Assembly (NCBI GenBank): GCA_965222505.1
Contig: OZ244956.1
Location: 186,001-250,000, forward strand
DNA from: G965222505 sp965222505
GTDB taxonomy: Bacteria; Bacteroidota; Rhodothermia; Rhodothermales; DATKEJ01
Length of the DNA: 64,000 nt
Direction of reading: 5' to 3'
Part shown: positions 54,115 through 62,292 of the stretch, in pieces
Layout of the letters: every line of letters begins with the position of its first letter
Numbering within the stretch: the stretch's first letter is position 1
Program-made: the position numbers and the translations under genes
The notes under the pieces: generated by a model
The model's input: only the letters and a program-made list of their open reading frames with translations
The model's database searches: none
Told to the model about the DNA's origin: nothing

Positions 54115-55815
54115 ATGAACATATATACTTTACGGCTAAAGAAAGATTTCCGATTTGAAAGCGTGCCCACCCACACGCTTGTTTTCCTGCTGCTACTCAC
54201 GATGTCCGCATGCCCTCTTATGGCGCAAGATGACATTGTCATTGGGAACTCTTGGATTTCCAGCCAGCTATGCCTCAATGATGGATCGGGCTTGTTTACC
54301 TGCTCAGATATAGACTCCGTTACTAACGTCCATGACCTGGCACTAGCAGACATTGACGGGGGCAATGGTACCGACCTCGTCTTTGCCAATTATAATCAGG
54401 CCAATCAGGTGTGCCTCAATGATGGATCCGCAAGCTTCTCCTGCACCAACGTAAGTGGTGACACCAACCGCAGCAGCGACGTAGCAGTAGCAGATTTTGA
54501 CGGTGTCAACGGCCTAGATCTCGCGTTCAGCAATTTTCGACAGAACAATCGGGTGTGCCTCAATAACGGATCGGGAAGTTTCACTTGCAGCAATATTGGC
54601 ACCCTGGCTCTGGACAGCCGAGATGTAATCGCTGGAGACTTCGACGGCATCAATGGCCCCGACCTTGTCTTTGGCACCTCGCAGTACCTTTCGAACAACG
54701 CACGCAACGAAATTTGTTTCAACAATGGCTCCGGTGGTTTTTCCTGTAGCTTTGTAAGCTCTTTAATGTATCATACCTTTGGAGTCGGTGCCGGCGACTT
54801 TGACGGCGTGAACGGCCTGGACCTCGCGTTTGCCAATTTTGGACAACCCAATCGGGTGTGCCTCAATAACGGATCGGGAAGCTTCTCCTGTAGCAATATC
54901 AGCAGCGACTTCCTCAACAGCGATGAGGTTGCTGTGGGCGACTTCGACAGCGTCAATGGCCCCGATCTTGCCTTTGCAAACGCCAATGGTCATGTAAACC
55001 GGGTGTGCCTCAATAATGGATCAGGCGGCTTTTCCTGTGCCAACGTTGGCACGGATGCAATTACCACTGGAGGAGTCGCTATAGGACAATTCGATGGCAT
55101 CAATGGCCTGGACCTGGCTTTTGTCAATTCATCTGGATCATCTGGAATCACAAAACAATGTCTCAACGATGGAACCGGAAGCTTCCCCTCTTGCTCCGAC
55201 ATCCCGAGTACCGTCAGCTTCACTGCCAGTATAGCCGCTGGCCAATTTGGCACCCCCCTGCCAGTAGAACTGACCACCTTCACGGCCACCGCTGACGGCA
55301 ACGACGCACACCTCCAATGGCAAACCGCCTCCGAGACTGACAATGCCGGGTTTGAGGTACAAATTGATCGCAGTGGTTGGCAAGCTGTTGATTTCGTCGA
55401 GGGCCACGGCACCACATCCGGCCCTCAATCCTACAGCTACCGCATCACGAATCTCGAACCGGGGCCACACCGGTTCCGGCTCAAACAGGTCGATTTCGAT
55501 GGGACGTTTGAATACAGCCCGGAAGTTGAGGTCTTCACCGAGGTACCCGGCACCCATGTGCTTACCGATGCCTACCCGAATCCCTTCAACCCACAGACCA
55601 TCTTTACGCTGGCCATAGCCCGCGCGCAACACATCCGCATCGACCTGTTCGATGCCATGGGCCAACGCATCCGCACGATGCATAACGGCTCGCTCTCAGA
55701 AGGCATGGTCCACCAGTTCCGATTGGATGGCGCAGGTCTTCCGAGCGGGTTCTACGTCTACCGGGTAGCGGGCGCGGCCTTCGCCGAAAGTCGATCCGTT
55801 ATGCTGGTCAAATAG
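54115..55815 (+). CDS. FG-GAP/VCBS-like repeat protein with T9SS sorting domain
   Basis: A 566-residue exported protein. A signal region precedes residue 38. Residues 40-370 comprise about seven repeats of 45-55 residues with the pattern DFDGxNGLDLAF...NRVCLNNGSGSFSCSN, similar to the FG-GAP/VCBS repeats of integrin-like propellers; Asp-x-Asp-Gly loops may bind calcium. Each repeat also has a Cys pair (VCLN...FSCSN), unusual for the family. Then come a fibronectin-like module (LPVELTTFTATADGNDAHLQW) and a T9SS domain with YPNPFNPQTIF, ending SRSVMLVK. Probably an adhesive surface protein. It is preceded by R2 and followed by R3. Confidence 0.85.
   Translation: MNIYTLRLKKDFRFESVPTHTLVFLLLLTMSACPLMAQDDIVIGNSWISSQLCLNDGSGLFTCSDIDSVTNVHDLALADIDGGNGTDLVFANYNQANQVCLNDGSASFSCTNVSGDTNRSSDVAVADFDGVNGLDLAFSNFRQNNRVCLNNGSGSFTCSNIGTLALDSRDVIAGDFDGINGPDLVFGTSQYLSNNARNEICFNNGSGGFSCSFVSSLMYHTFGVGAGDFDGVNGLDLAFANFGQPNRVCLNNGSGSFSCSNISSDFLNSDEVAVGDFDSVNGPDLAFANANGHVNRVCLNNGSGGFSCANVGTDAITTGGVAIGQFDGINGLDLAFVNSSGSSGITKQCLNDGTGSFPSCSDIPSTVSFTASIAAGQFGTPLPVELTTFTATADGNDAHLQWQTASETDNAGFEVQIDRSGWQAVDFVEGHGTTSGPQSYSYRITNLEPGPHRFRLKQVDFDGTFEYSPEVEVFTEVPGTHVLTDAYPNPFNPQTIFTLAIARAQHIRIDLFDAMGQRIRTMHNGSLSEGMVHQFRLDGAGLPSGFYVYRVAGAAFAESRSVMLVK
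55390..55502 (+). repeat. 113-nt near-identical block, copy 1
   Basis: Encodes DFVEGHGTTSGPQSYSYRITN to KQVDFDG in the fibronectin-like module of the FG-GAP protein. It differs from 57041-57153 at only about five positions, while the flanking sequence of the two genes is much less alike. Confidence 0.8.
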
Positions 55816-55832
55816 GTCCTAGCAATACCCGT

Positions 55833-55875
55833 GGCCGGCTCACTGTGCCGGAGCGGAGCCGGTGGAAAACAGCAC
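55833..55875 (+). repeat. Tail module R3 (decayed remnant)
   Basis: About 40 nt share GGCTCACTGTGCCGGAGC and CGGTGGAAAACAGC-like words with the ends of R1 and R2. It has no open frame. It sits between the FG-GAP protein stop and the start of the leucine-rich-repeat protein. Confidence 0.6.
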
Positions 55876-55993
55876 TTTCATCAAGTGCATAACTATTTAT
55901 CCCACCCTGGATGTGTTTGATACTTCTGCTCTAAAACGCTGTTTGCCAACCGTGGAAGGAAGAACTGACTTCAGAACCCCAATCCCCAAGACT

Positions 55994-57466
55994 ATGAAAA
56001 CGATTTCCATTTTCGTGCTCATGTTCGGCTATGCGCAGATAAGCTATGCCCAAACCGATTGTACCGTTCAAACCGATATCCCTCAAATCGAATGCGAGGC
56101 GCTGGTGGCTTTATTTACGAGTACCAATGGGCCGGGGTGGACCACCAATACCGGCTGGAATGTGGACAACAGCCCTTGCGGTTGGCACGGGGTGACCTGT
56201 TTAGGAGGGAGCGTATCGCGTATTCAGGTATCGGGAAATAACCTGATGGGTCCACTTCCCCCTGAACTCGGCAACCTGGGCAATCTCGTCTATCTGAATT
56301 TGAGTGTAAACCAGTTATCGGACCCTCTCCCCCCGGCGTTGGGGAATTTGGGTAGTCTAGAGAATATTATCCTGAGTCAGAACCAATTATCGGGTATGCT
56401 TCCCCCAGAACTGGGTAATTTGAGTAATCTGGAGGCCTTAATTCTGGGTACTAATCAGTTTTCGGGAGCGATTCCCGCTACGCTGGGCAACCTGGGAAAT
56501 TTACAGTATCTCGGCCTGGATTTCAATCAGCTATCGGGTATGATACCCGCTGCACTAGGCAACCTGAGCAATTTGTTGGATCTCTCTCTGAGGACGAATC
56601 AGCTATCGGGTATGATACCCGCTGCACTGGGCAACCTGAGCAATCTGACAGGACTCCTGCTGGATGTAAATCAGTTGTCAGGTGAAATTCCCGCTGCACT
56701 AGGTAACCTGAGCAATCTGAGTGCGCTCTTTCTTCAAAACAATCAACTCGAAGGTGATGTGCCGCTGGCTGTGGCGCAACTTGGTGCCGGCATAAACTGT
56801 CGGATGCAAAATAATCCCAGTCTCTGTATGCCGGACACACCGCCCTATCAGGCGATTGGCGATCCAATTTGTGGCATAAACCTTGGTGATTTCGATTGCA
56901 CAACCCTACCTGTGGAACTCACCGACTTCCGGGCTATTGCAGACGGCGCAGCCGTGCAACTCACCTGGGAAACCGCCTCCGAAACCAACAACAGTGGCTT
57001 TTCCATCGAACAGGCGGAGGGACCGGATTGGTCACTCGTTGATTTCGTCGAGGGCCACGGTACCACATTCGGTCCTCAATCCTACAGCTACCGCATCACG
57101 AATCTCGAACCGGGGTCACATCGGTTCCGGCTCAAACAGGTCGATTTCGATGGCAGCTTTGCCTACAGCCCGGAGGTCGAAGCAGAACTGACGGTGCCGG
57201 GTACGTACGCCCTGAGCGAGGCCTATCCCAACCCCTTCGGTAGCCAGACGCGTTTGCAGCTTCATGTCAAGTATGCACAATCGGTTCGGGTGTCGGTCTA
57301 CGATGGGCTTGGCCGTCTTGTGGGGGTGTTGCATGAGGGGATGCTGGCAGAGGGTGCAGGTGTATCGCTGGTCTTGCGCGGTGCCGGTCATCCAGCCGGA
57401 TTGTATGTGATCCGTGCCGAGGGAGAGACGTTTCAGGCCACCCGCACGGTGGTTCTGATGCCGTAA
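55994..57466 (+). CDS. Leucine-rich repeat protein with T9SS sorting domain
   Basis: A 490-residue exported protein. The ATG at 55994 begins the signal peptide MKTISIFVLMFGYAQISYAQ; an upstream in-frame ATG adds 44 implausible residues. A plant-type LRR cap (CEALVALFTSTNGPGW, CGWHGVTC) leads into about eight 24-residue repeats of the form LGNLxNLxxLxLxxNQLSGxIP. Two are nearly identical at the DNA level, as if made by 72-nt duplication. A fibronectin-like module and T9SS domain (YPNPFGSQTRL to the end TRTVVLMP) follow. Likely a surface adhesion or binding protein. It ends the cassette-like array. Confidence 0.88.
   Translation: MKTISIFVLMFGYAQISYAQTDCTVQTDIPQIECEALVALFTSTNGPGWTTNTGWNVDNSPCGWHGVTCLGGSVSRIQVSGNNLMGPLPPELGNLGNLVYLNLSVNQLSDPLPPALGNLGSLENIILSQNQLSGMLPPELGNLSNLEALILGTNQFSGAIPATLGNLGNLQYLGLDFNQLSGMIPAALGNLSNLLDLSLRTNQLSGMIPAALGNLSNLTGLLLDVNQLSGEIPAALGNLSNLSALFLQNNQLEGDVPLAVAQLGAGINCRMQNNPSLCMPDTPPYQAIGDPICGINLGDFDCTTLPVELTDFRAIADGAAVQLTWETASETNNSGFSIEQAEGPDWSLVDFVEGHGTTFGPQSYSYRITNLEPGSHRFRLKQVDFDGSFAYSPEVEAELTVPGTYALSEAYPNPFGSQTRLQLHVKYAQSVRVSVYDGLGRLVGVLHEGMLAEGAGVSLVLRGAGHPAGLYVIRAEGETFQATRTVVLMP
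57041..57153 (+). repeat. 113-nt near-identical block, copy 2
   Basis: Partner of 55390-55502, in the same module of the leucine-rich-repeat protein. Five or so mismatches, mostly at third codon positions. Confidence 0.8.
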
Positions 57467-57490
57467 CGCCCTCCCCATCCCCTCCGGGAC

Positions 57491-57507
57491 TTCCCCTGCT
57501 AGGGGAA
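57491..57507. terminator. Short hairpin between convergent genes
   Basis: TTCCCCT pairs perfectly with AGGGGAA over a 3-nt loop, midway between the leucine-rich-repeat protein stop and the EF-G stop. A weak T-rich stretch follows on the plus strand. Confidence 0.45.
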
Positions 57508-57564
57508 GAATTTCTCCCCTGGATTACCTGCGGTGAATCTACAATTTCCAAGGACGGGTTCCGG

Positions 57565-59682
57565 CTACTCCTCTTCTTTCTTTGCAGCGGCGATGATCTG
57601 CTCTTGCACGTTTCGCGGCACCTGCTCGTAGGAATAAAACTCCGAGGTATGAATGCCTCGTCCCTGGGTAAGCGACCGCAGCACCGTTGAGTAGCGGTAC
57701 AGTTCCGATTCCGGCGCATGGGCCTGAATCTTTTGAAAATGACCTTCCGCGTTCATGCCCTGAATTCGTGCACGCCGCGTGTTGAGGTCGCCGAGGACGT
57801 CGCCCATGTAGGACTCCGGCACGGTCACTTCAACCGTCTGAATCGGCTCCATCAAAACAGGTCCGGCATTGGCAAAAGCCCGCTTAAAGCACATCAGGGC
57901 TGCCGTTTTGAAGGCGTTTTCGTTCGAGTCAACCGAGTGCATCCCACCATCATAGATCACGACGCGTACATCCCCAACCGGGTAGCCTGAAAGGGGGCCC
58001 TCTTTGAGGATTTCGCTGATGCCTTTCTGGATGGCTCCGAAGAACCGGCGCATATCAATAACCCCCCCGACGATCGCATCGATGTATTCGATTTTCGACC
58101 CCCAGGGTGTGGTGTCTTCCACAGTATTCCGAACCTTGATTTCCGAGGGTGGATTGTAGGCCTTGTTGGCGGGTTCGATGTAGAGGGTGATATCGGCAAA
58201 TTGACCGGCACCGCCTGTTTGCTTTTTGTGACGGTATGAGGCATCCCCCCGTTTCGTGACGGTTTCACGATAGGCAATCCGGGGTCGCTTATACTCGACC
58301 TCCACCCCAAACCGGTTTTTGAGTTGATAGGCCACAATTTTGAGGTGCATTTCCCCAAGGCCGGCCACGAGAATCTGGCTCAGACTGGCATCCTGAATGA
58401 CGTGGATGGACGGGTCTTCTTCCCTGATTTGGTGCAAACCCTGCCCCATTTTTTCTTCTTCCCCGCTTTTGACCGTAACAATGGCCCCACGATAGCGTGG
58501 CGAAGGAAAAACCATCGGTGCAATTTTGATGTCTTTGCCTTTTTTGCGGAGGGTATCGTTGGTATGCGTGGCTTTTAGCTTAACCAGTGCACCCAGATCA
58601 CCTGCGACAAGCTCTTGTAAGGGGTCCCGCTTGTGACCATTGATGGCATAAATCTGACTCAGGCGCTCGATGTTGCCATTGGAGGCATTCTCCAGATCAT
58701 CTCCGCTCTTGAGCGATCCGCTGTACACCCGGAGGAAGGAATATTCCCCAACGTGCTGTTCGGCCATCGTCCGGTAGACGAAGGCGACGGTCGACTTGTC
58801 GGGGCCAACTTCCAGCGTGCCGGAATCGGTCGTCGGAGGCGGCATCTCCAGCGGCGAAGGACAAGCGTTTACGATAAAGTCCATCAACCGGGTAATCCCG
58901 ATGTTCTCCGTAGCACTGCCAATAAAGATGGGAAAGAGTTGTTGATGGATCATCGCGTGATGCAATCCGGTGCGCATCTGCTCTTCGCTCAGGGTACCCT
59001 GTTCGAAGTACAGTTCCATCAGAGACTCATCGTTCTCGGCGATGTTCTCGATCAACTCGTTATGCAGTTCTTCCGCACGGTCCTGAAATTCCGGTGCGAT
59101 ATCGCTGACTTGCGGGGCACCATTCGCAGGATAGGTGATCTGTTTCATCAACAGTACGTCGATGATGGAACGGGTGCCCGCCCCACCGGGCAGTTGCACA
59201 ACGGTTGCGCCCCGGCCAAACCGGTCCTGAAGCTGTGTGACCACGTCGTCAAAGCTGTCGGCATCAGAGCGGTCCAGTTGGTTGATCAAAAACATGGACG
59301 GGGTGTGGGCCTTGGAGGTATAGGACCACGCAAGGTCGGTCCCAACCTGAACACCGTCACCGGCATTGATGACAAAGACGGCCATGTCCGTTGCCCGGAG
59401 CGCGGCAATCACGTCACCGGCAAAATCGGGATAACCGGGGGTGTCAATGATGTTGATTTTGCTACCGTTCCATTCAGCGTGCATCAGGGAGGCATAGATC
59501 GACATCTGACGTTCTTGCTCGCTGGAGTGATAATCGCTAACCGTGGTGCCGGCTTCTACGCTTCCGAGTCTGGAGATGGCTTTACTGTTGAGCAGCATGG
59601 CTTCGCTGAGCATCGTTTTGCCACTGCCCTGGTGACCGACAAGTACAATGTTACGGATTTGATCGGACTTATATACTTTCAT
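57565..59682 (-). CDS. EF-G-like translational GTPase, paralogue type
   Basis: A 705-residue five-domain EF-G relative. The P-loop is GHQGSGKTML near residue 16 instead of the canonical GHVDAGKT. The switch II motif reads DTPGYPDF where elongating EF-G has DTPGHVDF, so the GTPase-activating histidine is replaced by tyrosine. The NKxD motif is NQLD (INQLDRSDAD). Domains II-V are full length, with the domain IV tip region GGHIDSW-free but DMRRFFGAIQKGISE present. These features match the EF-G II (FusA2-like) group rather than the main factor. Role is uncertain; candidates include ribosome recycling or stress-related translation. Confidence 0.85.
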   Translation of the reverse strand: MKVYKSDQIRNIVLVGHQGSGKTMLSEAMLLNSKAISRLGSVEAGTTVSDYHSSEQERQMSIYASLMHAEWNGSKINIIDTPGYPDFAGDVIAALRATDMAVFVINAGDGVQVGTDLAWSYTSKAHTPSMFLINQLDRSDADSFDDVVTQLQDRFGRGATVVQLPGGAGTRSIIDVLLMKQITYPANGAPQVSDIAPEFQDRAEELHNELIENIAENDESLMELYFEQGTLSEEQMRTGLHHAMIHQQLFPIFIGSATENIGITRLMDFIVNACPSPLEMPPPTTDSGTLEVGPDKSTVAFVYRTMAEQHVGEYSFLRVYSGSLKSGDDLENASNGNIERLSQIYAINGHKRDPLQELVAGDLGALVKLKATHTNDTLRKKGKDIKIAPMVFPSPRYRGAIVTVKSGEEEKMGQGLHQIREEDPSIHVIQDASLSQILVAGLGEMHLKIVAYQLKNRFGVEVEYKRPRIAYRETVTKRGDASYRHKKQTGGAGQFADITLYIEPANKAYNPPSEIKVRNTVEDTTPWGSKIEYIDAIVGGVIDMRRFFGAIQKGISEILKEGPLSGYPVGDVRVVIYDGGMHSVDSNENAFKTAALMCFKRAFANAGPVLMEPIQTVEVTVPESYMGDVLGDLNTRRARIQGMNAEGHFQKIQAHAPESELYRYSTVLRSLTQGRGIHTSEFYSYEQVPRNVQEQIIAAAKKEEE

Positions 59683-59893
59683 AGGATGGTCATGTGTTTA
59701 TCACTGAGGTGGACGGCAAGCGCCTCACTTCCGAAAAAGCGCAAGGTTTCTAAAATACATGCTCCGTGCCATTCCTCCAATCCCTATTCTGATGTTCAAT
59801 CAGGGTTCAAAATTGGGAGCCTTGGGATTCACTAGTTTTCAGGTATAGCAGACCAATTTCTGGCCGATGTCAGTATTTTTACCCCTGTTTCCC

Positions 59894-60640
59894 ATGCCCC
59901 AATACGTACTTGGTATTGAAACAGCCACCGATGTGTGCAGCGTGGCCTTGCTCAAGGACGAATCCTTAGTCCAAGAGGCGGCACTGGCACAACCTCGCGC
60001 CCATTCCACGCATCTAGTCCCGTTGATTCAGGAAACCCTCCAAACGGCCGGTTTGTCTCCGTCAGACCTGAACCTGATTGCCGTCTCCCAGGGTCCTGGT
60101 TCCTATACAGGTTTGCGCATTGGATTAAGTACAGCTAAAGGACTGGCGTATGCCCTCGACATTCCCATCATTGGGGTTTCCACCCTTGAAGCCCTGGCGC
60201 TCGCATCTACCCCACATGCAAGCGCTAACAACCTGATACTGGTCGCCTTCGATGCACGGCGCGATGAGTTGTTTGCGGCTGGTTTCCACTATACGCCAAA
60301 CGCCCCAATCGTGCTTGCACCCGTCCTGCCCGTCCAGAACCTGACCCTATCCGAGGTGCACACATTTCTTTCCGCCCACCTCCCTTCTCACGTGGTAGCT
60401 GTGGGTAACGGGATCAACAAGATTTTGGAGGGACTGGAAGCTGACAAGGCTAAAACATGGCTGGTATTGGACGGCGAAACCTGCCCCCCCACGGCGCACA
60501 CGGTGGCGGAAATCGGTTGGGCTTGTTATCGTGCTGGAAATCAAGATGATGTAGCTGCATTTGAACCCTCATACATGAAAGCGTTCTTCGCAAAAAAAGC
60601 AGCCTCCGTGTTTGATCGGCTTCCCCCAATGCCATCATAG
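59894..60640 (+). CDS. tsaB: tRNA t6A synthesis protein TsaB
   Basis: A 248-residue cytoplasmic protein of the TsaB/YeaZ group, which partners TsaD in making threonylcarbamoyl-adenosine in tRNAs decoding ANN codons. The ATG at 59894 gives the normal start (MPQYVLGIETATDVCSVALL). Other signs are HSTHLVPLIQETL, VSQGPGSYTGLRIGLSTAKGLAYALDIP and VAFDARRDELFAAGF. It is full length. AccD starts 49 nt after its stop on the same strand and may share the transcript. Confidence 0.93.
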   Translation: MPQYVLGIETATDVCSVALLKDESLVQEAALAQPRAHSTHLVPLIQETLQTAGLSPSDLNLIAVSQGPGSYTGLRIGLSTAKGLAYALDIPIIGVSTLEALALASTPHASANNLILVAFDARRDELFAAGFHYTPNAPIVLAPVLPVQNLTLSEVHTFLSAHLPSHVVAVGNGINKILEGLEADKAKTWLVLDGETCPPTAHTVAEIGWACYRAGNQDDVAAFEPSYMKAFFAKKAASVFDRLPPMPS

Positions 60641-60689
60641 TCCCTTCCGCGCCGTATATTACCCGCCCTTTTCTACCATTATCTACGAT

Positions 60690-61541
60690 ATGAGTTGGTT
60701 CAAGCGTACCAAGGCCGGCATCCTGACCGACCTGAAGGAAAAAAATGAAACCCCGGACGGGTATTGGGTGAATTGTCCTTCATGCAAGCACATTGCCAAC
60801 CGCCGGGAATTGACGGACAACCGCTGGGTCTGTACGGCTTGCAACCACCACTTTCGGATGAACAGCCTGGGCTACTTTCGCCTTTTGTTTGACAAAGAAG
60901 AATTTACCCTGCACGACACCCAGGTTGAAGCGGTAGACCCCCTCGGGTTTGCCGACAAAAAGACCTATGCCAAGCGGCTTACCGATGCCCAGCGAAAAAC
61001 CGGCATGACCGATGCGGTTCGGGCCGCTACGGGCACTGTAGGGGGGCACCGAATTTCAGTGGCTGCCCAAGACTTCTCTTTTATCGGGGGGTCGATGAAC
61101 TCGGTGGTGGGCGAGGTGATTACTCGCGCCATCGTGCGTGCGTATGAAGAAAAAATCCCACTGTTGATCATTTCACAAAGCGGCGGTGCTCGGATGATGG
61201 AGGGGGCCTACAGTCTGATGCAACTCGCCAAAACCTCAGCCCATTTGGCCCGGTACGCCAAAACCGGCCTCCCCTTCTTCTCTCTCATGACGGACCCCAC
61301 AACCGGGGGCGTCACGGCTTCCTTTGCCATGTTGGGCGACTTCAACCTCGCCGAACCCGGTGCCTTGATCGGCTTTGCCGGCCCCCGTGTGATCCGCGAA
61401 ACCATCGGCCAGGACCTGCCGGATGGCTTTCAACGCGCCGAATTCCTTCTCGAAAAAGGGTTCATCGACCGGATTGTACCTAGAAAGGAGCTTCGATCTA
61501 CTCTCACAGAATTGCTGGACCTGGTGCTGGAAGAAAATTAG
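60690..61541 (+). CDS. accD: Acetyl-CoA carboxylase carboxyltransferase beta subunit
   Basis: A 283-residue subunit of acetyl-CoA carboxylase, which makes malonyl-CoA for fatty acid synthesis. The ATG at 60690 gives the family start MSWFKRTKAGI. An N-terminal zinc ribbon (CPSC near residue 31, CTAC near 50) is followed by the crotonase-type carboxyltransferase core: FSFIGGSMNSVVGEVITRA, ISQSGGARMMEGAYSLMQ, DPTTGGVTASFAMLGD and GFAGPRVIRETI. Full length. It converges on the chloramphenicol-acetyltransferase-like gene with a 19-nt gap. Confidence 0.96.
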   Translation: MSWFKRTKAGILTDLKEKNETPDGYWVNCPSCKHIANRRELTDNRWVCTACNHHFRMNSLGYFRLLFDKEEFTLHDTQVEAVDPLGFADKKTYAKRLTDAQRKTGMTDAVRAATGTVGGHRISVAAQDFSFIGGSMNSVVGEVITRAIVRAYEEKIPLLIISQSGGARMMEGAYSLMQLAKTSAHLARYAKTGLPFFSLMTDPTTGGVTASFAMLGDFNLAEPGALIGFAGPRVIRETIGQDLPDGFQRAEFLLEKGFIDRIVPRKELRSTLTELLDLVLEEN

Positions 61542-61560
61542 GTGGGTGCGAGATGTTAGG

Positions 61561-62190
61561 TCACTGTTGGTAAATCATTTCCTCAAAACGCTCAAAATAT
61601 TGCCCTACATGATATCCGTCCATCAAGGCGTGGTGGACTTCTATGGATAAAGGAATTTTGTACCGGCCGCCCTCTTTGTAATACTTTCCGAATACAATCT
61701 TGGGGATGGAATCCTCACGGCCAAACCGCCGGGCATGTTTGAACCCGGTGAAAGAGACCCAGGGGATAAACGAAAAATGGAGCATCTCCAGATCCTTATC
61801 TCTTGGATCGAACCCCTTGCCCTCCAGATGGGCCTTTACCACAGCCGCCCCCTCCCGCACGAACCGTTCCAGCTCGGGATAATAATCGAAATAACAATAA
61901 CTGAAGGTCTGGTCCTCATGCAAAATGGTTGAGCCGGGATGCACCACGTCATACAGAATAACCTTGTCATCCTTGATGCGCAGCCGAAAGGGTTCCAGTT
62001 CATTAGCCATCCGGCTGGCATGGTGCAGACAGTGTAGAAAAAAAGATCCCCTGGTAGCTTTACAATACTGAACGAGGGCCGTTACATCGACCAGGGCTGT
62101 GAGGTTAAAAAATGGATCGTCAAACGACTTGAAGAATTCGTACGTGGCCTTGCGCGGCCAGGCACCGGTGTTGATAACTGAATAGGACAT
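61561..62190 (-). CDS. Chloramphenicol acetyltransferase-like protein (CAT family)
   Basis: A 209-residue CAT-fold enzyme. The catalytic motif is VHHALMDGYHVGQYF (conserved His and Asp) and the substrate-pocket segment FSFIPWVSFTGFKHARR matches the CAT pattern PW-x-SF. The N terminus (WPRKATYEFFKSFDDPFFNLTALVD) is also typical. Real resistance enzymes and CAT-like proteins of unknown acceptor share these motifs, so the antibiotic substrate is not proven. No mobile element flanks it, and base use resembles its neighbours, which suggests a resident gene. Confidence 0.87.
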   Translation of the reverse strand: MSYSVINTGAWPRKATYEFFKSFDDPFFNLTALVDVTALVQYCKATRGSFFLHCLHHASRMANELEPFRLRIKDDKVILYDVVHPGSTILHEDQTFSYCYFDYYPELERFVREGAAVVKAHLEGKGFDPRDKDLEMLHFSFIPWVSFTGFKHARRFGREDSIPKIVFGKYYKEGGRYKIPLSIEVHHALMDGYHVGQYFERFEEMIYQQ

Positions 62191-62292
62191 TCTGGTTTTG
62201 AGTTCTGGCTAAACAATTGAGTGTTGGTCACAAATCCTGTTACCTGTCACTTTTGAACAATTGATCGCCGGGCGGATGCTGCACGCATCACG

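Noticed and set aside
52829..55875. Integron-style gene cassettes with attC sites at R1-R3
   Set aside because: The modules lack a convincing pair of RYYYAAC/GTTRRRY core sites in folded-hairpin arrangement, they derive from a coding sequence, and no integrase is visible.
58633..59835. 400-codon plus-strand frame opposite the EF-G gene
   Set aside because: It is the complement of a highly conserved GTPase and shows no recognisable protein features.
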